Origin: Bacillota bacterium
Lineage (GTDB): Bacteria; Bacillota; Clostridia; Lachnospirales; Lachnospiraceae
NCBI GenBank assembly: GCA_023392615.1
Contig: JAEVYT010000019.1
Location: forward strand, 1-64,000
DNA length: 64,000 bases
Reading direction: 5' to 3'
Below the pieces are notes generated by a model. That model was not told the origin of the DNA, ran no database searches, and saw only the letters and a program-made list of their open reading frames with translations. Made by a program: the position numbers and the translations under genes. Position 1 is the stretch's first letter. Each line of letters begins with the position of its first letter. Positions 35,806-43,990 of the stretch are shown here, in pieces.

Positions 35806-37485
35806 ATGAGAGCTCGTACCATCACGCTAATATGCGCCTCACTTTTGATTATAATTAGCGTAATAACTACTATAATGATTACTAGGCACGATGTTAAGAA
35901 AGATTCAAAGCAATCTATAAATATAACTCCCAAATTGACCATGACCCCACTACCTTCCGTAACCCCAGGACCTGTAATTGGTCCCGAGAATGATCCAGGA
36001 ATATATCCGACATACGATATAGTTGATGATACTCCAACCTATGGATATATTAATGCCAAGGGTGATTATGTAATAAACCCTGCATTTACTATGGCGAATG
36101 ATTTTCATGAAGGTTACGCAGTCGTTTATATGGGAAGTCAGTATTTATTAATTGATACCGCAGGTAATATTATCTATACAAGTAAGAACATGATCTCAGA
36201 TTTTGCAAATGGCTGCTCCGTAATCTCTTTAAAGAACGACAAAAAAACACTCTATGGATATGTCGATGGGAACGGTAAGGAATTCATAAAACCACAATAC
36301 CTATATGCCGGTGACTTTAACAAAGATCATATTGCTTACGCGTACAGTGGCGACGGAATTTATATTAAAATCGATCAAACCGGTAAAATCCTAGAAACCT
36401 ATCAATTAAATGCAAAATATAATCCCATCGACATTGAAGATGGATACATTATCTACTTTAATAACAAAGCTGGTAGCTATGGTGTAATTGATTTAAAAGG
36501 AAATGTTGTATTTAAAGCAATCTATAGTGAAATCATCTATATGGGTGATAATATTTTTGCCCTTAAAAGACAACATAACGGCGTGACAACAAATGCGATG
36601 CCTGCAGCACTGTTTAAATCAAACGGAGTTCAACTAACTAAGTATATTCTCTATGATATCAGCAGTTTTCATAATGGTTATGCCTCTGTCACTGATAGTA
36701 AATATACCTATTTTATTGATACAAGCGGTAATCCCGCCACCCATTTACCCAAGTATGAAGGTCGTGGTACTTTAACATTATACGGCCATGTGATCAAGGC
36801 TTCTCTAGACCATGATCTCACCTATTATAAGACAGACGGTTCAGTGATTTGGCAAAATGTAACGACGCAAAAATTGACTGATAAAATTACTGTTAAACAA
36901 GTCAAATTTAAACCAAATAAATATGTAGCGGTATATTATCCTGTACTTTCAGGACTTTCTGATTCTTATGTTCAGAATAAAATTAATTCTACATTGAAAA
37001 ATCGCTTTGTTGATAACCGAGCGGGATTACGAGAACGAGATAAGTTGTCTGCTACAGATACATTCAAGACTAAGTTGATGAAAAACCTGCTTGTTATCGA
37101 AAAAGACGGATATGATTTTAATTTTGGAGCCGCTCACGGAATGCCTATTATGGATTTTTATTATATTAATATGAACGACGGCACTTTCTATCAATTTAAG
37201 GACTTATTCAAAACTGGCAGTGATTTTGCAACTGTGATAAATAATTCGATTAAAAACCAAATTATAGATGATAGTTCCTCCATTGATTCAATGTACTTTC
37301 AAGACAGTTTTAAAGGAATCTCCGAAAAACCGAACTTTATGCTATCCGATCACAGCATAACAATTTATTTTTATCCTTATGAAATAGCCCCCTATGCTAC
37401 AGGATTTCCTAAATTTGCAATCCCTTTTGAAGACCTAACTGATTATATCAACTTTGACGGTCCCTTCTGGAAATCCTTTCATTAG
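35806..37485 (+). CDS. WG-repeat protein with DUF3298 C-terminal domain
   Basis: 559 residues. An N-terminal hydrophobic anchor (about 7-24, ITLICASLLIIISVITTIM) puts the rest outside the membrane, followed by a Pro/Thr linker. WG-type repeats cover about 65-330 (YGYINAKGDYVINPAFTMAN, YGYVDGNGKEFIKPQY, YGVIDLKGNVVFKAIYSEI). The C-terminal third (about 365-555) is DUF3298-like with the hallmark YPYEIAPYATGFPKFAIPFEDL type ending. Such proteins are cell-surface and of unknown function. RBS AAGGAGG supports ATG 35806; 26 extra residues upstream are rejected. The 3' end overlaps the truncated hydF by 4 nt. Confidence 0.85.
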   Translation: MRARTITLICASLLIIISVITTIMITRHDVKKDSKQSINITPKLTMTPLPSVTPGPVIGPENDPGIYPTYDIVDDTPTYGYINAKGDYVINPAFTMANDFHEGYAVVYMGSQYLLIDTAGNIIYTSKNMISDFANGCSVISLKNDKKTLYGYVDGNGKEFIKPQYLYAGDFNKDHIAYAYSGDGIYIKIDQTGKILETYQLNAKYNPIDIEDGYIIYFNNKAGSYGVIDLKGNVVFKAIYSEIIYMGDNIFALKRQHNGVTTNAMPAALFKSNGVQLTKYILYDISSFHNGYASVTDSKYTYFIDTSGNPATHLPKYEGRGTLTLYGHVIKASLDHDLTYYKTDGSVIWQNVTTQKLTDKITVKQVKFKPNKYVAVYYPVLSGLSDSYVQNKINSTLKNRFVDNRAGLRERDKLSATDTFKTKLMKNLLVIEKDGYDFNFGAAHGMPIMDFYYINMNDGTFYQFKDLFKTGSDFATVINNSIKNQIIDDSSSIDSMYFQDSFKGISEKPNFMLSDHSITIYFYPYEIAPYATGFPKFAIPFEDLTDYINFDGPFWKSFH

Positions 37486-38294
37486 CACCCGAAGGTTGTA
37501 ATCCTGATATCCTCAGGTATGTTGACAGATATCTCTTGATAGGCTCTAGCCTCTGTAATTATAAGCTTTGGTTCCACTTTAAGACTCAAAAGTGCATCAT
37601 CAAGTTTATCATTCGTTATGGTAACTACCATACATCTCTGATTCAAAAGTTCTGTTAATGTATGAATATAACTTGTCGCAAGGCTTTCTGTTAAGGCAGA
37701 AAGCTCTTGTGATAACACAATCACAACTGTATCTCCCTGTTGAACGCACTCTTCTACATCCTTCCCTGTATTGACCACCTGAGGAAGCTTAAGAATAATC
37801 TCCTCTTTAATCACTTCTATTCCCATTCTTGAGATCGCACTGATTTTAAGAGGCTCTATCTTAATTGCATCATGTATTTTATTGCGTATTTTATCCGTAT
37901 TTGTAATTTGGTCTATCTTATTAATTACCATAATAACAGGCACCTTACGTGCTCTGAATTCTTTCGCCCACTCAAGCTCAAGCGCAATATCTTCATCACT
38001 GCATACAATCAATGCAATATCCGTTTTTTGCATCGCAATCTTTGTCTTTTCTATTCTTTTCTCTGCCTGATATCCATCATCATCAAAGCCTACGGTATCA
38101 ATTAATACACAGGCTCCGATTCCATCAATTTCAATGATTTTATATACAGAATCCATCGTTGCTTCTTCTACATCAGATAGACGTGATAAATTTTCTCCGA
38201 TTAAAGCATTAATTAATGTCGATTTTCCACTGTTTCTCTTTCCATAGATTCCAATATGAAGTTGGGTTGCATCGGGTACACTTAATTGATTCAT
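37482..38294 (-). CDS. hydF: HydF-like GTPase, C-terminally truncated
   Basis: 270 residues; HydF is usually about 400. The GTPase domain (1-165) has G1 GKRNSGKSTLINAL, G3 DTVGFDDDG and G4 NKID. The dimerisation domain follows (GDTVVIVLSQELSAL, PKLIITEARAYQEI) up to PEDIRITTFGC and stop. In full HydF the sequence continues into the domain that carries the HxH...HCxxC [4Fe-4S] site and loads the 2Fe precursor onto HydA. That domain is absent and cannot be found in another frame downstream, where the WG gene lies antisense. RBS AGGAGG precedes ATG 38294. A terminator separates it from hydG upstream. Confidence 0.85.
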   Translation of the reverse strand: MNQLSVPDATQLHIGIYGKRNSGKSTLINALIGENLSRLSDVEEATMDSVYKIIEIDGIGACVLIDTVGFDDDGYQAEKRIEKTKIAMQKTDIALIVCSDEDIALELEWAKEFRARKVPVIMVINKIDQITNTDKIRNKIHDAIKIEPLKISAISRMGIEVIKEEIILKLPQVVNTGKDVEECVQQGDTVVIVLSQELSALTESLATSYIHTLTELLNQRCMVVTITNDKLDDALLSLKVEPKLIITEARAYQEISVNIPEDIRITTFGC

Positions 38295-38461
38295 CGTGCT
38301 TTCCTCCTATCGTTCTTCTTTTCGTAACAGCTGATTTTTATATAAAGTATACTTAGCGTATCAAATTAACGACTTTCATAATTATGTTTATAATATGCAC
38401 ATTGATATAAATCACCTAAGAATTATAAAACATAAATTCATATGCAACTGTATGAATATCG

Positions 38462-38507
38462 AAAAGAAGTGAAGCTCTTGCGACTAGCAACAAAAGCATT
38501 CACTTCT
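38462..38507 (-). terminator. Terminator between hydG and hydF
   Basis: AGAAGTGAA (38465-38473) pairs with TTCACTTCT (38499-38507), extended by a 7-bp inner helix GCTCTTG/CAAAAGC with one G-U pair. On the minus strand only TTTTC follows. It lies downstream of hydG and upstream of hydF. Confidence 0.6.
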
Positions 38508-38588
38508 ATCTATTTTGCTTTATAAATTCTATTGTATCATATGATTTCCCGTTTATGCACCTGATAATTCAATATTCTGGTAAATTGA

Positions 38589-40007
38589 TTAAAATCTAAA
38601 ATCTCTCTTTCCACTCTTAATTTCTTCAAGATTGTTCTTTGCAATATGATAAACCTTTTCATTCGGAATCTTATTCATCTCCTTCTCAATCAAGGCCTCG
38701 CCTTTCGCTTGAGTATCAGGAGATGCATAATCCATCAGATATTCCTTCAAAGTCATAAGCGCATTCGGCTGACAACAGTTTGCAATTTGACCGGATTTTA
38801 CTAATGACATAAAACGGTCGCCCGTTCTTCCTTCACGGTAACATGCAGTACAAAAACTAGGGATATGGCCTAAGCCAAGGAGCCAATTTACAATTTCATC
38901 CAGTGTTCTGGTATCATCTACTTCAAATTGCGCGGAGCTTTCTTCATCCTCTTCCTCACAAGCATATCCACCAACGCTGGTCTTTGAGCCACCACTTATC
39001 TGGGATACCCCGAGCTTTAATACTCTCTCCCTGCTCTTTTGTGATTCTCTAGTGGATACGATTATTCCGGTATAAGGAACTGCGATACGTAGGATTGCAA
39101 CGATTTTCTCAAAGATATCATCAGAGATAGAGTTCTGGAAAGAATCCGGATCAATATCATCCGCAGGTCTGATTCGCGGCACACTAATTGTGTGAGGTCC
39201 ACAACCTTGTGCTGCTTCCAGATGCTCTGCATGCATTAAGATTCCTGCAAAATCATAGCGATACATATTTAATCCGAACAGTACACCCAATCCTACATCA
39301 TCTATTCCTGCTTCCATCGCTCGATCCATCGCCTCTGTATGATAAGCATAGTTATGCTTTGGGCCAGTAGGATGAAGCTGCTCATAGGTTTCCTTATGGT
39401 AAGTCTCTTGAAAGAGAATGTAAGTTCCAATTCCTGCATCCTTTAATTTACCGTAATCCTCAACCGTAGTTGCCGCTATGTTTACATTAACACGACGGAT
39501 TTCCCCGTTCTTATGCTTAATGGAGTAGATTGTCTTTATACTTTCAAGAATGTAATCAAGAGGGTTATTTACAGGATCTTCGCCAGCTTCCAAAGCCAAT
39601 CTCTTATGTCCCATATCCTGAAGAGCGATAACTTCTCTCTTTATATCCTCCTGAGTTAGTTTTTTACGGGGAATATGTTTATTCTTAAAATGATATGGAC
39701 AGTATACACAACCATTCACACAATAATTAGATAGATATAACGGTGCAAACATTACAATACGGTTACCGTAGAATTTCTCTTTGATTTTGATTGCAAGCTC
39801 ATATATCTTTTGAACCTCATCCTCAAGTTCACATTCTAGAAGAACGGAAGCTTCACGATGAGAGATACCCTTCATCTCTTCTGCCTTCTTTAATATACTA
39901 TCGATCAGCTCTCTATTATTTTTATTAGCCTTTGCATATTCCAGTGTCTCCAATATTTCTTCGTGATTTATAAATTCCTGAGCATTTTTTGACATTATAT
40001 CATACAT
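38589..40007 (-). CDS. hydG: [FeFe] hydrogenase maturase HydG
   Basis: 472 residues, full length. HydG is a radical SAM tyrosine lyase that makes the CO and CN ligands of the H-cluster. The SAM cluster motif is CVNGCVYC (about residues 97-104). The C-terminal auxiliary cluster motif CTACYREGRTGDRFM...ANCCQP (Cx2C with a distal Cys) is intact. The BATS-like tail is present. RBS AAGGAGAG precedes ATG 40007. It follows hydE by 124 nt on the same strand. Confidence 0.95.
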   Translation of the reverse strand: MYDIMSKNAQEFINHEEILETLEYAKANKNNRELIDSILKKAEEMKGISHREASVLLECELEDEVQKIYELAIKIKEKFYGNRIVMFAPLYLSNYCVNGCVYCPYHFKNKHIPRKKLTQEDIKREVIALQDMGHKRLALEAGEDPVNNPLDYILESIKTIYSIKHKNGEIRRVNVNIAATTVEDYGKLKDAGIGTYILFQETYHKETYEQLHPTGPKHNYAYHTEAMDRAMEAGIDDVGLGVLFGLNMYRYDFAGILMHAEHLEAAQGCGPHTISVPRIRPADDIDPDSFQNSISDDIFEKIVAILRIAVPYTGIIVSTRESQKSRERVLKLGVSQISGGSKTSVGGYACEEEDEESSAQFEVDDTRTLDEIVNWLLGLGHIPSFCTACYREGRTGDRFMSLVKSGQIANCCQPNALMTLKEYLMDYASPDTQAKGEALIEKEMNKIPNEKVYHIAKNNLEEIKSGKRDFRF

Positions 40008-40131
40008 AATCTTCTCTCCTTATACCACTGTTTATATTCTGGGTTCTATGTATGCCTGTAGCTGTGATAAATGCCTTTACCAATCTACAATCCCTCTAAT
40101 ATATCAGTTGGTTTTTCATTTATTAATTTAT

Positions 40132-41184
40132 TTACGGAATCGCACAAAAATCTCCTCGATCCACGGTTAATTCATATCCAATCTTTTTTACTCTTCTCTC
40201 TAAGCAAAAACGGCATTCTGCTGCCTCATCTCCGGTACAAATCTTATTATCGTATAACTCATATTTTTTACGAACCGAAGTAGGGGATAAGTTTGGCATA
40301 ACAACGTTAGCTCCATGCTGCATACCGAATTCTCTACCATTTGGATTGATGGTTCCCAGTGCAGTCGTGGAAGGAATTAACGCATTCGGCATCATTAATC
40401 GAATGATGCTAATTAACTTTAATGTCTGCTCTAGTGTTCCCTGAGTATACTCGGCAAATGGAGTCTCATGATGCGGGATGAAAGGTCCTATCCCAATCAT
40501 CTCAGGAGCTAATTCCTTAATAAACAATAAATCCTCTGCTATGTTTTCTAATGTTTGGAAAGGTGATCCTACCATAAAGCCTGCTCCCACCTGGAAGCCA
40601 ATCTCTTTAAGATTCTTAAGACATTGCTTACGATTCTTCAACGTTAAATTCTCCGGGTGAAGCTTGCTGTAATGCTCCTCATTCGCACTTTCATGTCTTA
40701 ACAGATAACGATCAGCACCTGCCTCGAAGAATTTCTTATAACTTTCATAGCTTCTTTCTCCAATGGATAAGGTAATTGCACAGTCCGAGAAATCCTTCTT
40801 AATCATTTTGATTATATCAACAACATCTTCATCGGAATAAGTTCCGTCTTCTCCACCCTGTAGTACAAAGGTTCGAAAACCAAGTCGATGTCCCTCCTGG
40901 CAGCATTCTAAGATCTGCTCATTGGTAAGTCGATAACGTTCTACATCACGATTGCTTCTACGGATACCGCAATAATAACAATCATTTTTGCAGTAGTTTG
41001 TAAACTCGATTAGTCCACGGGTATATATTTTATTATCAAAATATTTTTTTGCTGTAGCCTGAGCTCGTTCTCTCAAAAATTCCGTATCTTCAGGTGATAT
41101 CTCCGAGAGAAGCAGAACAAACTCTTCTTTTGATAAAATTCTTTGTTCTTCTAATTTCTTAATTAATTCTTTCATGTTCGTCAT
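40132..41184 (-). CDS. hydE: [FeFe] hydrogenase maturase HydE
   Basis: About 350 residues. HydE is the radical SAM enzyme that acts on the iron complex made by HydG in building the H-cluster bridge. The cluster motif is CKNDCYYC (Cx3Cx2C, about residue 65), with GLIEFTNYC before it and FVLQGGEDG, GAGFMVGSPFQT and IGPFIPHHETPFAEY after. Two late Cys (CRFCLERR) may hold a second, optional cluster. The start is uncertain: GTG 41193, ATG 41184 and ATG 41175 are in frame; GAGTGG before ATG 41184 is the best RBS seen. The structured RNA lies upstream. Confidence 0.94.
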   Translation of the reverse strand: MTNMKELIKKLEEQRILSKEEFVLLLSEISPEDTEFLRERAQATAKKYFDNKIYTRGLIEFTNYCKNDCYYCGIRRSNRDVERYRLTNEQILECCQEGHRLGFRTFVLQGGEDGTYSDEDVVDIIKMIKKDFSDCAITLSIGERSYESYKKFFEAGADRYLLRHESANEEHYSKLHPENLTLKNRKQCLKNLKEIGFQVGAGFMVGSPFQTLENIAEDLLFIKELAPEMIGIGPFIPHHETPFAEYTQGTLEQTLKLISIIRLMMPNALIPSTTALGTINPNGREFGMQHGANVVMPNLSPTSVRKKYELYDNKICTGDEAAECRFCLERRVKKIGYELTVDRGDFCAIP

Positions 41185-41261
41185 ACGATCCACTCGCTTT
41201 CTATCAACTATTATAATTAATTCTATTTATACGCTTTTTCCACTATACAATAGTTACATAT

Positions 41262-41454
41262 ACAATAAAAAATCCTTATACCGATAAGGTACAAGGATAG
41301 TATTCGCCCATAATCTCTTGGATTAAATTACAAAGCGTCAGCACATTAGATACTTAACACCTTGTACTTATAAATCAGGATATAAGGTATTCTCTATTCT
41401 CGCCTTACCACTCGGGCGAACCCTTGTTATCAGTACGAACTATTTGTCATATTA
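41262..41454 (-). ncRNA. Structured RNA (about 190 nt) with its own promoter and terminator, upstream of hydE
   Basis: On the minus strand the RNA would start near 41454 and end in the terminator at 41264-41289. A long closing stem joins ACAAGG and GTTCGCCC near the 5' end with GGGCGAA and CCTTGT near the 3' end. Inside are hairpins CTTATA/TATAAG, TACAAGGTG with CGCTTTGTA (two wobble pairs) and TAATC/GATTA. No ORF with an RBS is seen. It could be a 6S-like RNA, another small RNA, or a leader controlling hydE by read-through. No known riboswitch class was recognised. Confidence 0.6.
41264..41289 (-). terminator. Intrinsic terminator of the RNA upstream of hydE
   Basis: CCTTAT and ATAAGG (41274-41279, 41284-41289) with loop ACCG are followed on the minus strand by ATTTTTTATTG. 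Confidence 0.85.
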
Positions 41455-41460
41455 TTAACA

Positions 41461-41489
41461 ATTATAACCGAAACCTCTAATTTTGTAAA
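41461..41489 (-). promoter_or_regulatory. Strong sigma-A promoter of the structured RNA
   Basis: TTTACA (41484-41489) and TATAAT (41461-41466) on the minus strand have a 17-bp spacer, one base from consensus overall. Confidence 0.8.
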
Positions 41490-41519
41490 TGTAATTTATT
41501 GTTTCAACTTAGTATATAA

Positions 41520-42527
41520 TTAGTAGCGATTCACTGTTATATCCCCAGAAGTGGAGGCAATCTCTAATACATAGGCAGGATTTTCACCAACCTCTTGTAT
41601 AACCTGCCTTCCCCGCGCGTTATGTGACTCCTGTTGGTTAAAATAGGTATTAATTATGCCGTTTTCACTGGTTGCTTTAAAGCAATAACAATCTCTATCA
41701 TTCAAATGCACCATAATATCCCCACTCTCGGATGTGAGTGATACGGAGTCAGTTATCTCTTGCAGTGTATAGTCTAATCTTCCTGTACCTGAATGGATAC
41801 TTGCTCCACCCTTCTTCGAAGTTATTAACACCCCTCCGCTTACAGTCGTTACCTTCACTAATCCCAAAGTATTTAATAATGAAATACCACCTGATACAGA
41901 TTCCACATCACTATCTCCGCTTCCTGATGAGATTTTAAGATATCCGCTTTCTGATCGAACGCAGCGATTACCCTCTGCTTTCGCTACCGTTACTAGGCCA
42001 TTCCTTGTTGTAATATTAATATCCTCAGCTACTACTTCCTCCAGATGAATATCTCCACTCTCACTAGCCGCCTTAAACTGTGCTAGGTTCAGATTAATAT
42101 CAGAATAAATATTACCGTTTGTAACACTCACTGTTATCCTACCTTTATAGGAAGCTGGTATCCCAATCTCACTTCGTCTGTAATATTTTTTGGTGTTACG
42201 AGACCCGGAATCAACTCCATATATCATCAATCTATTACCTTCTATAATTGCCTCGGTATAATCGATTTGAAAAGCTTTAAGTGACTTGTATTCGCTAATA
42301 ACAAGCTCCTGTTGCTCGCTCTCTACGAAGTAAACATCCTCAGTAAAGCGTTGTATTTCAATGGATTCAATCCCCTCTAAACTTACTGTTTGAGTACGAT
42401 CCAGCTCACCTTTATATAGACGCGCCTTTTTACGCTGTCTTGAACTTGCACTAAAAGTTAATGCAAAAAAGACTACAGTAGAAAATAACGATAAAAATAC
42501 TAATAGTAAAAAGAATAAAATCTTCAT
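41520..42527 (-). CDS. DUF4097-type beta-strand repeat protein, membrane-anchored
   Basis: 335 residues. One N-terminal helix (about 3-24, ILFFLLLVFLSLFSTVVFF) anchors it and a basic patch RQRKKAR follows. Residues about 110-335 form repeated short strands (ASESGDIHLEEV, RSESGYLKISSGSGDSDVES, LTSESGDIMVHL, ASTSGDITVNRY), the pattern of the DUF4097 adhesin-like fold. Function is unknown; in other Firmicutes such proteins sit with PspC or LiaI-type envelope stress genes, none of which is next to it here. ATG 42527 with RBS GGAAGGAAG is preferred to an opening at 42647, which overlaps the LysM gene. Confidence 0.82.
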   Translation of the reverse strand: MKILFFLLLVFLSLFSTVVFFALTFSASSRQRKKARLYKGELDRTQTVSLEGIESIEIQRFTEDVYFVESEQQELVISEYKSLKAFQIDYTEAIIEGNRLMIYGVDSGSRNTKKYYRRSEIGIPASYKGRITVSVTNGNIYSDINLNLAQFKAASESGDIHLEEVVAEDINITTRNGLVTVAKAEGNRCVRSESGYLKISSGSGDSDVESVSGGISLLNTLGLVKVTTVSGGVLITSKKGGASIHSGTGRLDYTLQEITDSVSLTSESGDIMVHLNDRDCYCFKATSENGIINTYFNQQESHNARGRQVIQEVGENPAYVLEIASTSGDITVNRY

Positions 42528-42615
42528 TATTTTGACTTCCTTCCATATTCCTGTCAAAATTATAACTGATATGTTGGAGAAAAGGAAGTTCTTTTTATGA
42601 ACAGGTGTATTCGTA

Positions 42616-43902
42616 TCAAGCGACAGGTAGTACTTTATCAATATCAAGCTTAGTATTTACAATCAACCAAAGATTATAATAATACATGATATTCCATGCA
42701 CAGATACCACCAAGGTTATATTCAACTACCAGTTCTAATATGGCAACAATTTGTCTGGCATCCTTAAACCAAACAATATGTTTGACTCCAGCGACCGTAT
42801 ACTCAAAGTATGGAATCTGTGTTGTTTCATCATAGTTAATTACACTTTCATATTGATTTGCCAGTGCAATTGCTCCCGGTATAGTAAGCGATGCCACAAA
42901 AGATTCTCCCTCTACATAAGGAAGTTCCCAGTCATATGCGATCCTAGTAATCCCAAGATATATTTTCTCAGACTCTATCTGCGAGATAGCATACCTCACA
43001 TAATCTCGTAGATATAGATAAGTTGTTTGATAAAACTGTGGGATATAACTAGTAGCCCATTGATAAGATAATAATATCACCTGATCGACACTCTGACCAA
43101 TTCTAGCAAAGTAATCTTGATCCAAAGGATATTCTTGAGAATACCCAAAGGTATCCGGTATAAGCACTGCCCCGGACAGAAGACCTTCTTCATGTAAACG
43201 AGCAGAAGCTCTTACGATAAATTGTGTATAACGCTCCCGATCTATCTGCTCCACATTCTCAAATCCAAACACCGCTCCTTGATATCCTTTATATCTCAGC
43301 TTACTAATTATATTTTCAATTAATATGCTTTGTAATTTTTCATCACTAAATATCAGATGGTTTAAATTAGGATTTCCCTGACCTGTCTCCGACAAGGTCG
43401 ATATCAACAACAGTGGAACTACTCCGTATTGATACGCCAACTGAATAATTTGTTTATCATTAATATCATTGATAATACCGGAGCTTTCCACTTGAGATCC
43501 CATAATAGTAATATACGTTAGAAAGGGCAATGTTTTTACAAGTGTTTCTTCATCAATAAAGGTATATGTCATTCCATTAACACCAATTTGTTTCTCTTTA
43601 TTGCCATATCCAATAACTAGTTCTTCACCAACCTCTAGAATATTTTGATTGCTAAGATCCGGATTATTCCTCAATACGTCCATTACAGAGACATTATTCT
43701 CCTGTGCAATCCCGTATAAAGTGTCACCTTCCTTTACAGTATAGATTTGTGTTGGATATGCAATTATAATAATCTGACCTACGCTCAATCTACTCTCAGG
43801 ATCTAATTGATTCTCTCGAATTATTATTTCTTCACTAATATTAAATTGTTGAGCAATCGAGCTAATCGTATCGTTAGGCTGCACTTCATAAAGAACTAGC
43901 AT
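42616..43902 (-). CDS. LysM-GH18 protein (spore-wall hydrolase family, altered active site)
   Basis: 428 residues. Two LysM domains (3-48 YEVQPNDTISSIAQQFNIS; 54-98 YTVKEGDTLYGIAQENNVS) bind peptidoglycan. A GH18 barrel of the SleL/YaaH type follows (about 105-428). The catalytic strand normally reads DGxxxDxE; here it is YQGAVFGFENV, so the Glu is kept but the Asp two before it is Gly. This may reduce or change glucosaminidase activity. No signal peptide is present, as in YaaH/SleL, which reach the spore from the mother cell. RBS AGAGG precedes ATG 43902. It lies 88 nt past the RNR gene. Confidence 0.87.
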   Translation of the reverse strand: MLVLYEVQPNDTISSIAQQFNISEEIIIRENQLDPESRLSVGQIIIIAYPTQIYTVKEGDTLYGIAQENNVSVMDVLRNNPDLSNQNILEVGEELVIGYGNKEKQIGVNGMTYTFIDEETLVKTLPFLTYITIMGSQVESSGIINDINDKQIIQLAYQYGVVPLLLISTLSETGQGNPNLNHLIFSDEKLQSILIENIISKLRYKGYQGAVFGFENVEQIDRERYTQFIVRASARLHEEGLLSGAVLIPDTFGYSQEYPLDQDYFARIGQSVDQVILLSYQWATSYIPQFYQTTYLYLRDYVRYAISQIESEKIYLGITRIAYDWELPYVEGESFVASLTIPGAIALANQYESVINYDETTQIPYFEYTVAGVKHIVWFKDARQIVAILELVVEYNLGGICAWNIMYYYNLWLIVNTKLDIDKVLPVA

Positions 43903-43990
43903 AATATTACCTCTTGAGTATCATTATTATATTTTATGTTCCTAATCATTAATTATTAATCCAATTGTATGATAAAAATGCTTAACTACA

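Noticed and set aside
41380..41425. tRNA-like D-arm in the RNA upstream of hydE (GAGTGGTAAGGCG)
   Set aside because: No acceptor stem, anticodon arm or T-arm can be drawn around it, so it is not a tRNA gene.
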